A stretch of 64,000 nucleotides of DNA. Source: Proteus sp. FME41. Its GTDB lineage: Bacteria; Pseudomonadota; Gammaproteobacteria; Enterobacterales; Enterobacteriaceae. The stretch spans positions 1 to 64,000 of the forward strand of contig NZ_JABUYL010000001.1 in the NCBI RefSeq assembly GCF_014897315.1. Direction: 5' to 3'. The notes under the pieces are model-generated. The model had not been told where the DNA came from. It saw only the letters and a list, made by a program, of their open reading frames with translations, and did not search any database. A program made the position numbers and the translations under genes. Below, piece by piece: positions 42,106-54,972 of the stretch (the stretch's first letter is position 1; each line of letters starts with the position of its first letter).

Positions 42106-43215
42106 ATGGCTTTTTTATCTTTAAAAAAGCAAGGGAAAGTGATTACCCTTATTTTGATTATCGCAGCAATTGCTGCCTATTTTTTTTGGCCCAAAGAGAA
42201 TTTACCTGCCTATCAAACACAGATGATTACTCGAGGTGAACTTTCAAAAGAAGTCACTGCAACGGGTAAGCTTGATGCTGTTCGTAAAGTCGATGTCGGT
42301 GCACAGGTCAGTGGTCAATTACAAACCTTGTTTGTAAAAGAGGGGGACACGGTTAAAAAAGGCGATTTATTAGCTATTATTGATCCTAAAAAAGCACAAA
42401 ATGATGTCATTGAGTCGCAAGAAACAGATAACGAACTTAGAGCCAATCTTCAGCAAGCTCAAGCTGAATTACGTTTAGCGCAATTAACCTACCAGCGTCA
42501 ATTAAAGCTAATCGGTACTCATGCGATTGCACAAGATGAGCTAGATCGGACGAAAACTGATGTTGATGTTAAAAAAGCGCGCATCATCACCTATCAAGCA
42601 CAAATTAAAAAGAACCAAGCAACGTTAGATACGGCAAAAACGAATCTTCAATATACCCGTATAACGGCGCCAATGGATGGCGTAGTGACTTTTATTAAAA
42701 CGCTTGAAGGCCAAACCGTGATAGCAGCACAAGAAGCGCCGACGATCCTAACCTTGGCAGATTTAGATACGATGTTGGTTAAAGCAGAAGTATCAGAAGC
42801 GGATGTTATCTATCTAAAACCTGATCTTAGTGCCTCATTTACCGTTTTAGGAGCACCAGATAAAGCCTTTAGCGGTAAGTTAAAAGATATTTTACCAACG
42901 CCTGAAAAAATTAATGATGCTATTTTTTATTATGCACGTTTTGAAGTCCCTAATGATCAGCATTTATTACGACTACAAATGACTGCTCAAGTTAAAATTC
43001 TACTTGAGAATAAGAAAGATATCCTTTTAGTTCCCCTTTCTGTGTTAGGTGATGATGCAGGGATTAACGAATATTACGTTGAAGTGCTTGTTAATGGTCA
43101 ACCTGAAAAGCGTACGGTAAAAATTGGTATGCGTACCGATGTTTATGCAGAAGTGCTCAGCGGATTAAAGGAAAACGATGAGGTTATTCTGGGTGAGACA
43201 TCAGGAGAAGCATAA
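42106..43215 (+). CDS. macA: Macrolide efflux periplasmic adaptor MacA
   Basis: A 369-residue membrane fusion protein. One N-terminal membrane helix (about 13-28) anchors it; then come the beta-barrel and lipoyl half (VDVGAQVSGQLQTLFVKEGDTVKKGDLLAIIDP), a long coiled-coil hairpin at about 95-165, and the returning lipoyl half with YTRITAPMDGVV. It joins MacB to TolC for export of macrolides, enterotoxin-like peptides and protoporphyrin. The ATG at 42106 follows AAGGAT. Its stop overlaps the macB start by one base. Confidence 0.94.
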   Translation: MAFLSLKKQGKVITLILIIAAIAAYFFWPKENLPAYQTQMITRGELSKEVTATGKLDAVRKVDVGAQVSGQLQTLFVKEGDTVKKGDLLAIIDPKKAQNDVIESQETDNELRANLQQAQAELRLAQLTYQRQLKLIGTHAIAQDELDRTKTDVDVKKARIITYQAQIKKNQATLDTAKTNLQYTRITAPMDGVVTFIKTLEGQTVIAAQEAPTILTLADLDTMLVKAEVSEADVIYLKPDLSASFTVLGAPDKAFSGKLKDILPTPEKINDAIFYYARFEVPNDQHLLRLQMTAQVKILLENKKDILLVPLSVLGDDAGINEYYVEVLVNGQPEKRTVKIGMRTDVYAEVLSGLKENDEVILGETSGEA

Positions 43216-45161
43216 TGTCAGCATTATTAGAACTTAATGACGTTAGCCGCTCATATACCAATGGTGAAGAAGAAACGATTGTTCTTAATAAAGTTTCATT
43301 AACGATTAATGCAGGCGAGATGGTCGCTATTATGGGCGCTTCGGGCTCAGGTAAATCGACCTTAATGAATATATTGGGATGTTTAGATAAACCCAGTCAC
43401 GGCGAATATAAAGTGGCGGGGCAAAGCGTTGCTAAAATGGAAAGCGATCAACTTGCGGCATTACGCCGTGAGCATTTTGGTTTTATTTTTCAACGTTATC
43501 ATCTTATGGCTCATTTAAGTGCAGAGCAAAATGTAGAGATCCCCGCGATTTACGCAGATAAGAATGCGACACAACGTAAAGAAAGGGCGCGCGAATTATT
43601 AACACGCTTAGGGTTAGGTGATCGCGTAGATTATCGGCCTAATCAGCTCTCTGGAGGGCAACAACAGCGTGTGAGCATTGCTAGGGCGTTGATGAATGGG
43701 GGGGAAGTCATTCTTGCTGATGAACCTACAGGAGCATTAGATAGTCATTCAGGTAAAGAGGTGATGGCTATCTTGAAACAATTAAATGAACAAGGGCACA
43801 CGGTTATTATTGTTACCCATGATCCTTTAATTTCCGCGCAAGCTGAGCGAATTATAGAAATAAAAGACGGTAAAATTATCAATGATAATCGTCATCAAGC
43901 CACGGTAAATAAAGTCAAAAAAGAAGCAACGACAGTGTTAACCTCTTCTTATTTAGGACAAGTTATTGGTCGCTTTACCCAAGCATTAGATATGGCTTGG
44001 CGTGCCATGGTTGTCAATAAAATACGTACATTGCTCACTATGCTGGGCATTATTATTGGAATTGCTTCTGTCGTAACAATAATCGTAATCGGTGATGCGG
44101 CAAAAAGTATGGTGCTCGCAGATATTAAAGCCATTGGCTCTAATACGATTGATATTTATCCCGGAAAAGATTTTGGCAGTGATTCTCCAGAAGATAGGCA
44201 ATCATTAACATTACAAGATGTTTTTGCCTTAAAACAGCAGTCCTATGTGCAAGCAGTAACACCACAAGTGCAATTTGCTACACGATTACGCCGTGGAAAT
44301 CAGGACTCGCCTGCTTCTGTTGCAGGCGTAAGTGATGACTATTTCACTGTGTATGCCATGAAATTTTCTCAAGGTCGCTCATTTACCCCTGATATGATCC
44401 AACGGCAAGCGCAAGTTGTGGTGATCGATGAAAATACGCGACACCGTTTTTTTCCTAATAAAAAAGCGGTGATTGGTGAACAAATTATTATTCGAAATAT
44501 ACCTTCTACGATTGTTGGGGTGATTGCAGAAAAAAAATCGGCTTTTGGTAATGGACAATCGCTTAGGGTGTGGGTGCCTTATAGCACATTAAATAGCCGT
44601 ATTTTAAATCGAGCCTATCTTGATAGCATTACGGTTAGGGTGATAGAAGGCTATGATGCCAGTATTGCAGAGCAACAAATGATCCGTTTACTGACGATAA
44701 GGCATGGTAAGAAAGATGTTTTTACTTATAACCTTGATAGCTTTATTAAAGCTGCCGAAAGCACCACACAAACAATGCAGCTATTTCTCACTTTAGTGGC
44801 TGTTATTTCGTTGGTGGTTGGTGGCATTGGCGTTATGAATATTATGTTGGTTTCGGTAACGGAGAGAACCCGAGAAATCGGTATTAGAATGGCCGTGGGT
44901 GCTAGAGCCAGTGATGTGATGCAACAGTTTCTTATTGAGTCTGTATTGGTGTGTTTAGTCGGTGGACTATTAGGAATAGGCCTTTCATTTGGTATTGCGA
45001 TGATAGCCAGCGCGATGTTGCCTGATTGGCAATTTGTTTTCCAACCTATTGCATTGATCAGTGCCTTTGCATGTTCTACTGCAATTGGGGTTATTTTTGG
45101 ATTTTTACCTGCAAGAAGTGCGGCAAAAATGAATCCCATAGATGCATTAGCACGAGAGTAA
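43215..45161 (+). CDS. macB: Macrolide export ATP-binding/permease MacB
   Basis: A 648-residue fused ABC transporter, the length of E. coli MacB. Residues 1-230 are the ATPase: Walker A GASGSGKST, signature [15 protein letters not shown], Walker B VILADEPTGAL. Four membrane helices follow the MacB pattern, one near 270-295 and three near 523-640, with a large periplasmic domain between. The mechanotransmission region ends with GIRMAVGARASDVMQQFLIESVL and PARSAAKMNPIDAL. It works with MacA and TolC and is translationally coupled to macA. Confidence 0.96.
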   Translation: MSALLELNDVSRSYTNGEEETIVLNKVSLTINAGEMVAIMGASGSGKSTLMNILGCLDKPSHGEYKVAGQSVAKMESDQLAALRREHFGFIFQRYHLMAHLSAEQNVEIPAIYADKNATQRKERARELLTRLGLGDRVDYRPNQLSGGQQQRVSIARALMNGGEVILADEPTGALDSHSGKEVMAILKQLNEQGHTVIIVTHDPLISAQAERIIEIKDGKIINDNRHQATVNKVKKEATTVLTSSYLGQVIGRFTQALDMAWRAMVVNKIRTLLTMLGIIIGIASVVTIIVIGDAAKSMVLADIKAIGSNTIDIYPGKDFGSDSPEDRQSLTLQDVFALKQQSYVQAVTPQVQFATRLRRGNQDSPASVAGVSDDYFTVYAMKFSQGRSFTPDMIQRQAQVVVIDENTRHRFFPNKKAVIGEQIIIRNIPSTIVGVIAEKKSAFGNGQSLRVWVPYSTLNSRILNRAYLDSITVRVIEGYDASIAEQQMIRLLTIRHGKKDVFTYNLDSFIKAAESTTQTMQLFLTLVAVISLVVGGIGVMNIMLVSVTERTREIGIRMAVGARASDVMQQFLIESVLVCLVGGLLGIGLSFGIAMIASAMLPDWQFVFQPIALISAFACSTAIGVIFGFLPARSAAKMNPIDALARE

Positions 45162-45176
45162 TTCAAACAGTAAGAT

Positions 45177-45206
45177 AAAAGCCCTTCACCATAAAGGGCT
45201 TTTATT
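45177..45206 (+). terminator. Terminator after macB
   Basis: 10-bp stem AAAAGCCCTT / AAGGGCTTTT with a 7-base loop, 15 bases past the macB stop; the A/T flanks could also serve the convergent cspD. Confidence 0.85.
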
Positions 45207-45298
45207 TGAATGAATTAGGCTTCATATTTAGCTGAAATAGCAAGCTTATTGAGTAAAAGGTATTTGTACTAAAATTTACCTATACGGTCATTTATCCT

Positions 45299-45508
45299 CT
45301 ATTCAATAATAGGAATGATAAGGTCTGCATGATCACCTTTAGGTCCTTTTATCGTGCTATAATTAACTATCTGCCCCGCTTTAAGTGTGCGGTAGCCTTC
45401 CATTCTAATTGTTGAATAATGGGCAAAAATATCTTCGCCACCTTTTGCTGGGGTAATAAAACCAAAGCCCTTAGCATTATTGAACCATTTTACTGTACCT
45501 GTCTCCAT
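45299..45508 (-). CDS. cspD: Cold-shock-like protein CspD
   Basis: A 69-residue single cold-shock domain (74 in E. coli). RNP1 is KGFGFITP and RNP2 is DIFAHYS. CspD is the stationary-phase, replication-inhibiting member in E. coli; the call rests on the sequence METGTVKWFNNAKGFGFITP and on its fixed place, divergent from clpS. The ATG at 45508 follows a GAGAGAAG site. In E. coli its product is degraded by Lon. Confidence 0.9.
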   Translation of the reverse strand: METGTVKWFNNAKGFGFITPAKGGEDIFAHYSTIRMEGYRTLKAGQIVNYSTIKGPKGDHADLIIPIIE

Positions 45509-45797
45509 ACTTAGCTTCTCTCATATACTTATATTTATTTGTTTAACATTACCTTCAGTATATTTACTGAGCTGTTCATAAAACATACTCTATTTTATTG
45601 TTTAAGTCGTCAAGAGGTGAAAGGGATAGAATGTGTTTCAATGAGGTGAAATTTTGATGTAGCTAACGCTTTGTTATTTATTTGAGTGTAAAAAGAGGGA
45701 ATAAAAAAGCGTTGATAGGCAGACTTTCCTGTGAGATGGTAAACTAAATGTCATAATTGAATATGATGTTTAATAAAATGATGAGTAATGCAAAACA

Positions 45798-46112
45798 ATG
45801 GGTCAGTTTGATTTTTTAACAGAAACTACGCTAAGGGATGACGTTCATCAGGTCATTGAGCCACCATCGATGTATAAGGTGATCTTGAATAATGATGATT
45901 ACACCCCCATGGATTTTGTTGTAGAAGTGCTTACGATGTATTTTTTCCTCAGCGAGGAAAAGGCCACGCAAATTATGTTGGACGTTCATCATAAAGGAAA
46001 GGGAGTTTGTGGGGTTTATAGTGCGGATATTGCTGAAACAAAAGTGGCTCAAGTTAATCTGTATGCGAGAGAAAACGAATATCCACTTTTATGTACTCTT
46101 GAACAAGCATGA
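45798..46112 (+). CDS. clpS: ClpA adaptor ClpS
   Basis: A 104-residue adaptor that delivers N-degron substrates to ClpAP. The substrate pocket [14 protein letters not shown] and the late segments [20 protein letters not shown] and [16 protein letters not shown] are conserved. The divergent N-terminus is the flexible arm that enters ClpA. The ATG at 45798 has no strong ribosome site and none of the nearby ATG codons is in frame. It lies 30 bases before clpA in the same operon. Confidence 0.96.
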   Translation: MGQFDFLTETTLRDDVHQVIEPPSMYKVILNNDDYTPMDFVVEVLTMYFFLSEEKATQIMLDVHHKGKGVCGVYSADIAETKVAQVNLYARENEYPLLCTLEQA

Positions 46113-46142
46113 TCCGGTTAGTCTTTTAAGGAGGAGGTGCTT

Positions 46143-48434
46143 ATGCTTAATCACGAATTAGAGCTGAGTCTTAATGTTGCATTCGCGAAAGCCCGTGATA
46201 ACAGACACGAATTTATGACTGTAGAGCACCTGTTGTTGGCGCTATTAAGTAATAAATCGGCACGCGAAGCATTGGAAGCTTGTAAAGTCGATCTGGCGGT
46301 CTTACGTGAAGAACTTGATGTTTTTATTCGTAAAACAACCCCAATACTGCCTGAGAATGTAGACAGAGAAACACAGCCAACATTGAGTTTTCAACGCGTG
46401 TTACAGCGTGCTGTTTTTCATGTGCAATCATCAGGTAAAAATGAAGTCTCTGGCGCGAATGTGCTGGTGGCTATTTTTAGTGAACAAGAGTCTCACGCAG
46501 CTTATTTATTACGTAAACATGACGTTAGTCGTCTTGATGTGGTTAATTTTATTTCCCACGGTATTTCAAAGGAAGATCAACAAAACGATGATCTTTCTGA
46601 CATGAATGAGATGAACGCACAATCTCAGCAAGAGATGCCTCAAGGTGACGATCATATGGATAATTTTACCACTAACCTTAATCAGTTAGCGCGCCAAGGT
46701 AAAATTGATCCCCTGATTGGGCGTCAAGCTGAGTTAGAAAGAACAATCCAAGTGTTATGCCGTCGTCGTAAAAACAATCCACTATTAGTGGGTGAATCAG
46801 GCGTAGGTAAAACGGCGATTGCAGAAGGCCTTGCATGGCGTATCGAGCAAGATGATGTTCCTGAGGTTATGAAAGGTTATACCATTTACTCACTGGATAT
46901 TGGCTCATTACTTGCGGGCACAAAATACCGTGGTGATTTCGAGAAACGGTTTAAAGCGCTACTGAAAACCCTCGAAAAAGATGAGAAGAGTATCTTATTT
47001 ATTGATGAAATCCACACCATTATTGGCGCAGGCGCAGCCTCGGGTGGACAAGTTGATGCTGCAAACTTAATTAAACCTCTCTTATCAGGCGGTCGGATCC
47101 GTGTGATAGGCTCTACAACGTATCAAGAGTTTAGTAATATCTTTGAAAAAGACAGAGCACTGGCTCGTCGTTTCCAAAAAATAGATGTCACTGAACCATC
47201 ACCAGATGAAACAGTGTTAATCATTAAAGGATTGCGCCAAAAATATGAAGCGCACCACGATGTACGTTATACCAGTAAAGCGATTCAGGCTGCAGTTGAT
47301 TTATCGGTTAAATACATCACTGATAGGCATCTACCTGATAAGGCGATAGATGTTATTGATGAAGCTGGTGCGAGAACACGTTTAGTTGCACCGAGCAAAC
47401 GTAAGAAAACCATCAATGTCTCTGACATTGAAACGGTTGTGGCTAAAATTGCGCGTATTCCTGAGAAAACGGTTTCTAGCAGCGATAAATCGATGCTAAA
47501 AAACCTTGATAATCAATTAAAAATGCTGGTGTTTGGTCAAGATCAGGCGATTCATGCACTGTCTGAAGCCATTAAAATGAGTCGAGCAGGATTGAGCCAG
47601 GATAATAAACCTGTTGGTTCTTTCTTGTTTGCAGGCCCAACCGGTGTGGGTAAAACAGAAGTCACTGTGCAGTTAGCGAAAGCGTTGAATGTGAAATTAC
47701 TGCGCTTTGATATGTCTGAATATATGGAAAGACATACGGTTAGTCGTTTAATTGGTGCACCTCCGGGTTATGTTGGTTTTGATCAAGGTGGATTGTTAAC
47801 AGATGCCGTGATCAAAAATCCATATTCTGTGGTATTACTTGATGAAATTGAAAAAGCACATCCAGATGTGTTTAATATTCTATTACAAGTCATGGATAAC
47901 GGTACATTAACGGATAACAATGGTCGCAAAGCGGATTTTCGCAATGTTATTTTAGTGATGACTACCAATGCGGGTGTGCGTGAAACGCAACGTAAATCTA
48001 TCGGATTTACAGAGCAAGACAATAGCACTGATGCAATGGTTGAAATCAAAAAAGCCTTCTCACCTGAGTTCCGTAACCGTTTAGATAACATTATTTGGTT
48101 TAATGCATTATCGCCAGAAATTATCTCGATGGTTGTAGATAAATTTATTGTTGAACTACAAGCACAGTTAGACGATAAAGGGGTATCGCTGGAAGTGAGT
48201 CAAGAAGCACGCCAATGGCTGTGCGATAAGGGCTACGATAAAGCGATGGGCGCAAGACCAATGGCACGTGTTATTCAAGAGAATCTGAAAAAACCATTAG
48301 CCAATGAGATTTTATTTGGCTCTTTGATAAATGGCGGTTCAGTTTCTGTTACATTGGATAAACACGTAGGTAAGTTAGATTATGAGTTTTTAAGCCAAGA
48401 AAAGTTGGCTAAAAATGAAGATACCGTTATCTAA
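46143..48434 (+). CDS. clpA: ATP-dependent Clp protease ATP-binding subunit ClpA
   Basis: A 763-residue AAA+ unfoldase. The N domain is at 1 to about 145. D1 has Walker A GESGVGKT (217-224) and Walker [12 protein letters not shown]2 has Walker A GPTGVGKT (498-505) and Walker [12 protein letters not shown]. The ClpP-binding loop region and sensor 2 motif [10 protein letters not shown] follow. I start at the ATG of 46143, 5 bases after AAGGAGGAGG; the GTG two codons before overlaps the ribosome site. ClpA and ClpS with Aat form the N-degron pathway, and aat lies 0.7 kb away. Confidence 0.97.
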   Translation: MLNHELELSLNVAFAKARDNRHEFMTVEHLLLALLSNKSAREALEACKVDLAVLREELDVFIRKTTPILPENVDRETQPTLSFQRVLQRAVFHVQSSGKNEVSGANVLVAIFSEQESHAAYLLRKHDVSRLDVVNFISHGISKEDQQNDDLSDMNEMNAQSQQEMPQGDDHMDNFTTNLNQLARQGKIDPLIGRQAELERTIQVLCRRRKNNPLLVGESGVGKTAIAEGLAWRIEQDDVPEVMKGYTIYSLDIGSLLAGTKYRGDFEKRFKALLKTLEKDEKSILFIDEIHTIIGAGAASGGQVDAANLIKPLLSGGRIRVIGSTTYQEFSNIFEKDRALARRFQKIDVTEPSPDETVLIIKGLRQKYEAHHDVRYTSKAIQAAVDLSVKYITDRHLPDKAIDVIDEAGARTRLVAPSKRKKTINVSDIETVVAKIARIPEKTVSSSDKSMLKNLDNQLKMLVFGQDQAIHALSEAIKMSRAGLSQDNKPVGSFLFAGPTGVGKTEVTVQLAKALNVKLLRFDMSEYMERHTVSRLIGAPPGYVGFDQGGLLTDAVIKNPYSVVLLDEIEKAHPDVFNILLQVMDNGTLTDNNGRKADFRNVILVMTTNAGVRETQRKSIGFTEQDNSTDAMVEIKKAFSPEFRNRLDNIIWFNALSPEIISMVVDKFIVELQAQLDDKGVSLEVSQEARQWLCDKGYDKAMGARPMARVIQENLKKPLANEILFGSLINGGSVSVTLDKHVGKLDYEFLSQEKLAKNEDTVI

Positions 48435-48448
48435 AGATAGCGGTTTTT
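48423..48448 (+). terminator. Terminator overlapping the clpA stop codon
   Basis: 10-bp stem ACCGTTATCT / AGATAGCGGT with a 2-base centre including the stop TAA, followed by a T run. Confidence 0.6.
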
Positions 48449-48467
48449 AACTCAGCCATAAACGCAT

Positions 48468-48514
48468 ACACCACAGGTGAGCATTAATTAATGCCTTGCC
48501 TGTGGTGTTTTTTT
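48468..48514 (+). terminator. Second terminator after clpA
   Basis: Stem ACACCACAGG / CCTGTGGTGT with an inner GCATTAATTAATGC palindrome and a 7-base T run on the plus strand. In E. coli a serine tRNA gene (serW) stands in this gap; none is found here. Confidence 0.85.
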
Positions 48515-48554
48515 CACCCGTTACATGACAATAGCGGGAGAGAACAGATTGGGA

Positions 48555-48773
<219 letters not shown>

Positions 48774-49110
48774 CTAATCCTCTAAGTTTTAATAACCATA
48801 TTTTTTAAACGGCAAGATAATGCCGAAAATATTGTCCTATGTAAAGGAATGTTATTGGATAGCAAAGGTATCTACCTTGCTATTGTACTTAACATCCTTA
48901 CCGTGACTCACGTTTTACTCAGCTAAAGCAACAGTAATAACAGAAGTCGTAATTCTTTAATTTGTGGTGTTTGTAACAATAAAGTAACAACACCCCCACC
49001 ACATCATGGGTGTGCAGATAAATTTTTTGTATAAACCTTTTGTCCAAATGACAGAATGATATTCTTGATTCTGTCGTCAATAAGAAGGGCTTTACAAAAA
49101 TAAGCTGTGA
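48774..49110. other. Intergenic region between aat and infA
   Basis: 337 bases without a gene. It holds the infA leader hairpin at 48810-48825 and a hairpin GACAGAAT / ATTCTGTC at 49050-49075 behind aat. A weak infA promoter candidate is TTTGCT-N17-TACATA on the minus strand. No tRNA-like fold is present. Confidence 0.4.
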
Positions 49111-49803
49111 TTATAATTCCAACGATTGCTGATACCAACACTTTTTATCAATAATCACTTTTTTCCAACGAGATAATGCAACTAAATATTGTTCACGCGA
49201 AATCTCTGTGGCGCCTAACGAGGCAGTATGAGAGTTTAGCACCTGACAATCAAATAGTTGACCCCCATAACGAAGAAAATGGTTATAAAAGGCAATAAAG
49301 GCACATTTAGAAGCGTTATCACGACGACTAAACATCGATTCACCACAGAAAACAGCACCGATATTAACGCCGTATAACCCACCGACTAATTCGTTACCTT
49401 CCCACACCTCAACAGAGTGTGCTTCACCTTGTTGATAAAGCGCCTCATAACCTGCTTTGATATCAGGGCCTATCCATGTTCCTTCATCACGAATAGAACA
49501 GGACTCTATAACAGAGCTAAAGGCATGGTTTAACGTTATCTTATAGGGCTGTTTACGTAAAAATTTATGCAAACTACGGCCTATATGCAACGACCCTATA
49601 GGTAATACAGCCCTAGGATCTGGAGACCACCATAACGGTTCTTCATTAGGAAAGTACCAAGGGAAAATACCCGATTGGTACGCAACACGCAATCGGGAAA
49701 GGGAGATTTCTCCCCCTATCGCTAATAACCCATTAGGCTCTTTTAGTGCTAAATGAGGTTCTGGAAAATCTAACTCATTGTTATCTAATTGAAATAAAGG
49801 CAT
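49111..49803 (-). CDS. aat: Leucyl/phenylalanyl-tRNA--protein transferase
   Basis: A 230-residue GNAT-like enzyme that adds Leu or Phe to proteins with N-terminal Arg or Lys, making them ClpS-ClpA substrates. The start [69 protein letters not shown] and FIAFYNHF are diagnostic. It is 4 residues shorter than E. coli Aat. It lies one base after cydC on the same strand, so it is likely co-transcribed with cydDC. Confidence 0.96.
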   Translation of the reverse strand: MPLFQLDNNELDFPEPHLALKEPNGLLAIGGEISLSRLRVAYQSGIFPWYFPNEEPLWWSPDPRAVLPIGSLHIGRSLHKFLRKQPYKITLNHAFSSVIESCSIRDEGTWIGPDIKAGYEALYQQGEAHSVEVWEGNELVGGLYGVNIGAVFCGESMFSRRDNASKCAFIAFYNHFLRYGGQLFDCQVLNSHTASLGATEISREQYLVALSRWKKVIIDKKCWYQQSLEL

Positions 49804-49804
49804 G

Positions 49805-51556
49805 TTATGCCTCGTGAGACGGTGTTAATAGAGCCTGCCTTTGGTGAAATTTAGCATAATGCCCTTGTTGTTGTAATAACGAAGCATGTGTACCCGTTTC
49901 AACAATTTTTCCGTTATCCATAACGCAAATTTTATCCATTTTATCTAAACCGTGAAGTCGGTGAGTGATCATTAATACGGTTTTGTTCTGACAATGCTGA
50001 TGTAAGAGTGCAAGGATCTGTTGCTCAGTATCGGCATCAAGGCCTTCTGTCGGCTCATCAAGCAATACAAGTGGCGCATTATGGAGTAGAGCTCTTGCTA
50101 GTCCTAAACGTCGCTGTTCGCCACCTGAGAGCTGTCTGCCACCATCGCCCATCCATGCATTTAAGCCTTCCTCATTCTCCAGTAATTGTTCAAGCCCAAC
50201 TCGCTGAAGAACGTGGTTTAGTTCGTCATCCGTTGCATCTTCTTTTGCCATAATTAAATTTTCTCTTAATGTATGGCTAAAAACGTGAACACGTTGAGGA
50301 ACCACAGACATCATTGAACGCAATGTGGCTTCATCATAATCAGCAAGTGGTGAATTATTTAAGGTGATAGTACCGAGAGTCGGGTTAAAAGCACGGTTTA
50401 CCAACTGTAATAATGTTGATTTACCGCAACCCGTTTTACCTAATAATGCAATGTGTTGTCCAGACTCGATGCTTAAGTTGACATGATTAATAACTTGCAT
50501 AGGTTGGGAAGGGTAAGTAAAGCAAATATTATGCAGGGTAAGCGAAGCACTATTTTTCACTTCTCCCCCTTTTTCAGGGAATGTAACATCTGGCTTTTGC
50601 TCAATTAAATGAGAAATACGCGTCGCTGATGTCATCACTTGGCCTAAATGTTGGAAAGCAACAGTGACAGGAGCTAAAGACTCAAAAGCGGCTAATGCAC
50701 AGAAAGTAAATAATGCAATTAAGGCTTCAGGCATAAAACTATGCTCAATTCCTCCAGCGGCTAGCCATAAAATTAATGTCGCGGTTAATCCTGACGCAAG
50801 GATCATCAATGATTGCGATAAGCCAGTTAAGTTTGCTTGTTGTGCTTGTCTGCGTAACCATTTAGCTTCAACTTGCGCTAAGGTTTGTCTAAAGCGGGGT
50901 AACGCACCAAAAACAGTCAGTTCTGCTTGTCCTTGCAACATGCTGGTTAATACTGTGCGATATTGACCGCGTAAATTAGTTAGATCACGACCAATAGGTT
51001 TACCTGCATAATAGAATACAAAAGGTAAAACAATCAGTAAGGTGAGCATAATGCCACCCAACGTATTGGCTAAACGTGCATCAATTAATCCAAGCCCAAA
51101 CATAATCATCATAATGACGACAAAGGCGGAAATAATAGGTGAAATAACACGAATATAGAGGTGATCGAGGGTTTCAACATCAGCCACTAAACGGTTAAGT
51201 AACTCCCCTTGACGAAAGCGAGCAATGCCCCCAGGGGATAGTGGTAAGATCTTTTTAAAGGTAAATACACGTAAGTGTGATAAGACGCGAAATGTTGCAT
51301 CATGACTGACCAGTCTTTCAAAATAACGACCCGCAGTACGAAATATTGCCGCACCACGAACACCTGCAGCAGGAAGCATATAGTTAAAACTATAAATGCC
51401 GGCAAAACCGGCGAGAGATGTGCCTGCTAAAAACCAACCTGATAATGTTAAAAGACCAATGCTGGCAAGCAACGTGAGAATAGCCAGAATAATACCCAGC
51501 AAGAGCATAAACCAGTGGCGGCGATAGAGCGCAAGAAAAGGAAGCAATACTCTCAT
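49805..51556 (-). CDS. cydC: Glutathione/cysteine ABC exporter subunit CydC
   Basis: A 583-residue half-transporter, partner of CydD, that exports reduced thiols to the periplasm and is needed for cytochrome bd assembly. Six membrane helices occupy about 1-300. The ATPase has Walker [10 protein letters not shown], signature [15 protein letters not shown], Walker [13 protein letters not shown] and a histidine switch in MITHR. It lies 2 bases after cydD, so translation is probably coupled. E. coli CydC is 573. Confidence 0.96.
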   Translation of the reverse strand: MRVLLPFLALYRRHWFMLLLGIILAILTLLASIGLLTLSGWFLAGTSLAGFAGIYSFNYMLPAAGVRGAAIFRTAGRYFERLVSHDATFRVLSHLRVFTFKKILPLSPGGIARFRQGELLNRLVADVETLDHLYIRVISPIISAFVVIMMIMFGLGLIDARLANTLGGIMLTLLIVLPFVFYYAGKPIGRDLTNLRGQYRTVLTSMLQGQAELTVFGALPRFRQTLAQVEAKWLRRQAQQANLTGLSQSLMILASGLTATLILWLAAGGIEHSFMPEALIALFTFCALAAFESLAPVTVAFQHLGQVMTSATRISHLIEQKPDVTFPEKGGEVKNSASLTLHNICFTYPSQPMQVINHVNLSIESGQHIALLGKTGCGKSTLLQLVNRAFNPTLGTITLNNSPLADYDEATLRSMMSVVPQRVHVFSHTLRENLIMAKEDATDDELNHVLQRVGLEQLLENEEGLNAWMGDGGRQLSGGEQRRLGLARALLHNAPLVLLDEPTEGLDADTEQQILALLHQHCQNKTVLMITHRLHGLDKMDKICVMDNGKIVETGTHASLLQQQGHYAKFHQRQALLTPSHEA

Positions 51557-51558
51557 GA

Positions 51559-53328
51559 TTAAAGTTCCTCTTTACGATGAGCAAGAAGACGAGCAAAAGC
51601 ACCTTGCTGTTGGCTTAATGATGCATAAGTGCCTGTTTCAATAATTTGACCTTTTTCCATCACCCAAATCTGATCATAATCCAGTGTTTCTTCCAATAAA
51701 TGGGTTATAAGCAAGGTTGTTTGATGCAATGATGCATTATTAAGTGCATGCATAACACGTTGTTCACTGTGAGAATCAAGGCTTGCTGCGGGTTCATCTA
51801 ATAACAAAAACTGGCAAGGTGATAATAAAGCACGCGCAACAGCAATGCGCTGAGCTTGACCAACCGAAAGACGTGCAGCACTGTCGCCAATCACAGTATT
51901 TAAACCCTCAGGGAGATCGTTAATAAAATCGCTGACGTAGGCTTTTTCGATGGCAAGATTGATTTGCTCTGTAGTGGCATTTGGGGCACTTAAACGCACA
52001 TTATCAAGTAAGGTTTGCTCCGGTAAATTCGGGTTTTGACCCACCCAACTTAAACATTGTCGCCATGACTCAGGAGAAAGCTGTGTTAATTCAATACCGT
52101 TAATTTTTAGCGAACCACGGTAAGGTAAAAAGCCTAAAAGTGCATTTAATAACGAGCTTTTACCTGCACCACTTTGACCCACAATCGCAATGCGTTGATT
52201 AGGGTTAATGGTGAAATTTAATGGGCCTGCAAGTTTGATACCTTGATGAGATAAAATTTCTAGCTCTGTGGCCGTTATCTCAATGCTTTCGTTTGACTGG
52301 ATACGCTCATTGCCGGCTAATTGTGGCTTTTCACCTTCAGCATCTAAAAACTCAACCAGAGATTCAGCCGCACCAACTGCTTGCGCTTTTGCGTGATAAT
52401 AAGTCCCTAAATCACGTAAAGGTTGGAAAAACTCAGGCGCTAAAATAAGGGCTAAAAAGCCTGAAAAGAGTGTCACACCTAAGCCATAACTACCAAAGTT
52501 AAGTTCACCTAAATAAGAAAAACCGAAGTAAACGGCAACAACAGCAATAGAAACAGCGGTAAAGAATTCCAATACACCCGATGAAAGGAATGCCATTCTT
52601 AGCACTTCCATTGTACGTTTACGGAAATCTTCTGTTGCTTCTGTAATTTGTTTGACTTCAGCATGACCGCGGTTGAATAACCGTAAAGTTTCTAACCCTC
52701 TTAATCTATCGAGGAAGTTACCACTTAAACGGCCTAATGCGAGAAAGTTTCTGCGGTTTGCATCGGCTGCGCCTAATCCCACTAACGCCATAAACAGTGG
52801 AATAAGTGGGGCGGTAAAGAATAAAATTAAGCCTGCGACCCAGTTAACAGGAAATATTGTAATAAGAATAAGAATAGGAACAATAGCAGAAAGGTACATT
52901 TGAGGAAGATAACGAGCATAATAATCTTGCATATCTTCGATTTGCTCAAGAATAATGGTTGCCCAACTTCCCGCGGGTTTTCCTTTAACCCAAACAGGGC
53001 CTAATTCTTCAAGTCTATCAAGAACCATTTTACGGATTTGTTGCCTGACAGCCATGCCACAGCGATAGCCAACACGTTCTCGAATTGCTATGACTACAGC
53101 GCGTAAGATAAAAATACCAATAAGAGTGAGAAAGGTAGGTATATGCGTATCACGGTTAAGACTGTCCATGATAAATGCTTGAAGTAAAACAGCTAATAAC
53201 CATGCTTGAGCAATGATTAATAAACCGCTTACAACACCTAGAATCATTGATAGCCGTAGCCATCGACGGGCTGGAGCACTTTGCTGTTTCAGCCATCGAA
53301 CCAATTCATTTTGTTTAGTTTTATCCAT
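51559..53328 (-). CDS. cydD: Glutathione/cysteine ABC exporter subunit CydD
   Basis: A 589-residue half-transporter. I start at the ATG of 53328 (MDKTKQNELVRWLKQQS), which matches the family; an upstream in-frame start would add 25 residues unlike any CydD, and neither has a good ribosome site. Six helices lie in residues 1 to about 310 with HDYYARYLPQM-like QDYYARYLPQM. The ATPase has Walker A GQSGAGKSS, the family-specific signature LSVGQAQRIAVARAL and Walker B FLLLDEPAASLD. It follows trxB on the same strand after a terminator-like hairpin. Confidence 0.95.
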   Translation of the reverse strand: MDKTKQNELVRWLKQQSAPARRWLRLSMILGVVSGLLIIAQAWLLAVLLQAFIMDSLNRDTHIPTFLTLIGIFILRAVVIAIRERVGYRCGMAVRQQIRKMVLDRLEELGPVWVKGKPAGSWATIILEQIEDMQDYYARYLPQMYLSAIVPILILITIFPVNWVAGLILFFTAPLIPLFMALVGLGAADANRRNFLALGRLSGNFLDRLRGLETLRLFNRGHAEVKQITEATEDFRKRTMEVLRMAFLSSGVLEFFTAVSIAVVAVYFGFSYLGELNFGSYGLGVTLFSGFLALILAPEFFQPLRDLGTYYHAKAQAVGAAESLVEFLDAEGEKPQLAGNERIQSNESIEITATELEILSHQGIKLAGPLNFTINPNQRIAIVGQSGAGKSSLLNALLGFLPYRGSLKINGIELTQLSPESWRQCLSWVGQNPNLPEQTLLDNVRLSAPNATTEQINLAIEKAYVSDFINDLPEGLNTVIGDSAARLSVGQAQRIAVARALLSPCQFLLLDEPAASLDSHSEQRVMHALNNASLHQTTLLITHLLEETLDYDQIWVMEKGQIIETGTYASLSQQQGAFARLLAHRKEEL

Positions 53329-53425
53329 AAGAAAAGATTCAAATCTGCAGGTGGGATACAAAGTATCAGAAAGGCCAAGGTAAGTAGTTATACGCTTTGG
53401 CAACCAGTCTTGTATGTTACATGGT

Positions 53426-53454
53426 AAAAGGCGCTACTGAAATAGCGCCTTGAA
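53426..53454 (-). terminator. Terminator after trxB
   Basis: 9-bp stem AAGGCGCTA / TAGCGCCTT with a 6-base loop and four T on the minus strand, 15 bases past trxB. Read-through into cydD is possible. Confidence 0.75.
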
Positions 53455-53468
53455 AGGAAGTGATGATT

Positions 53469-54972
<1,504 letters not shown>

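Noticed and set aside
40309-45161. ybjD plus neighbours as a Gabija or other multi-gene defence system
   Set aside because: No GajB-like helicase or other defence partner is adjacent; the next genes are macA and macB.
53329-53403. Longer CydD with 25 extra N-terminal residues
   Set aside because: The extension does not resemble CydD and the internal ATG matches the family start.
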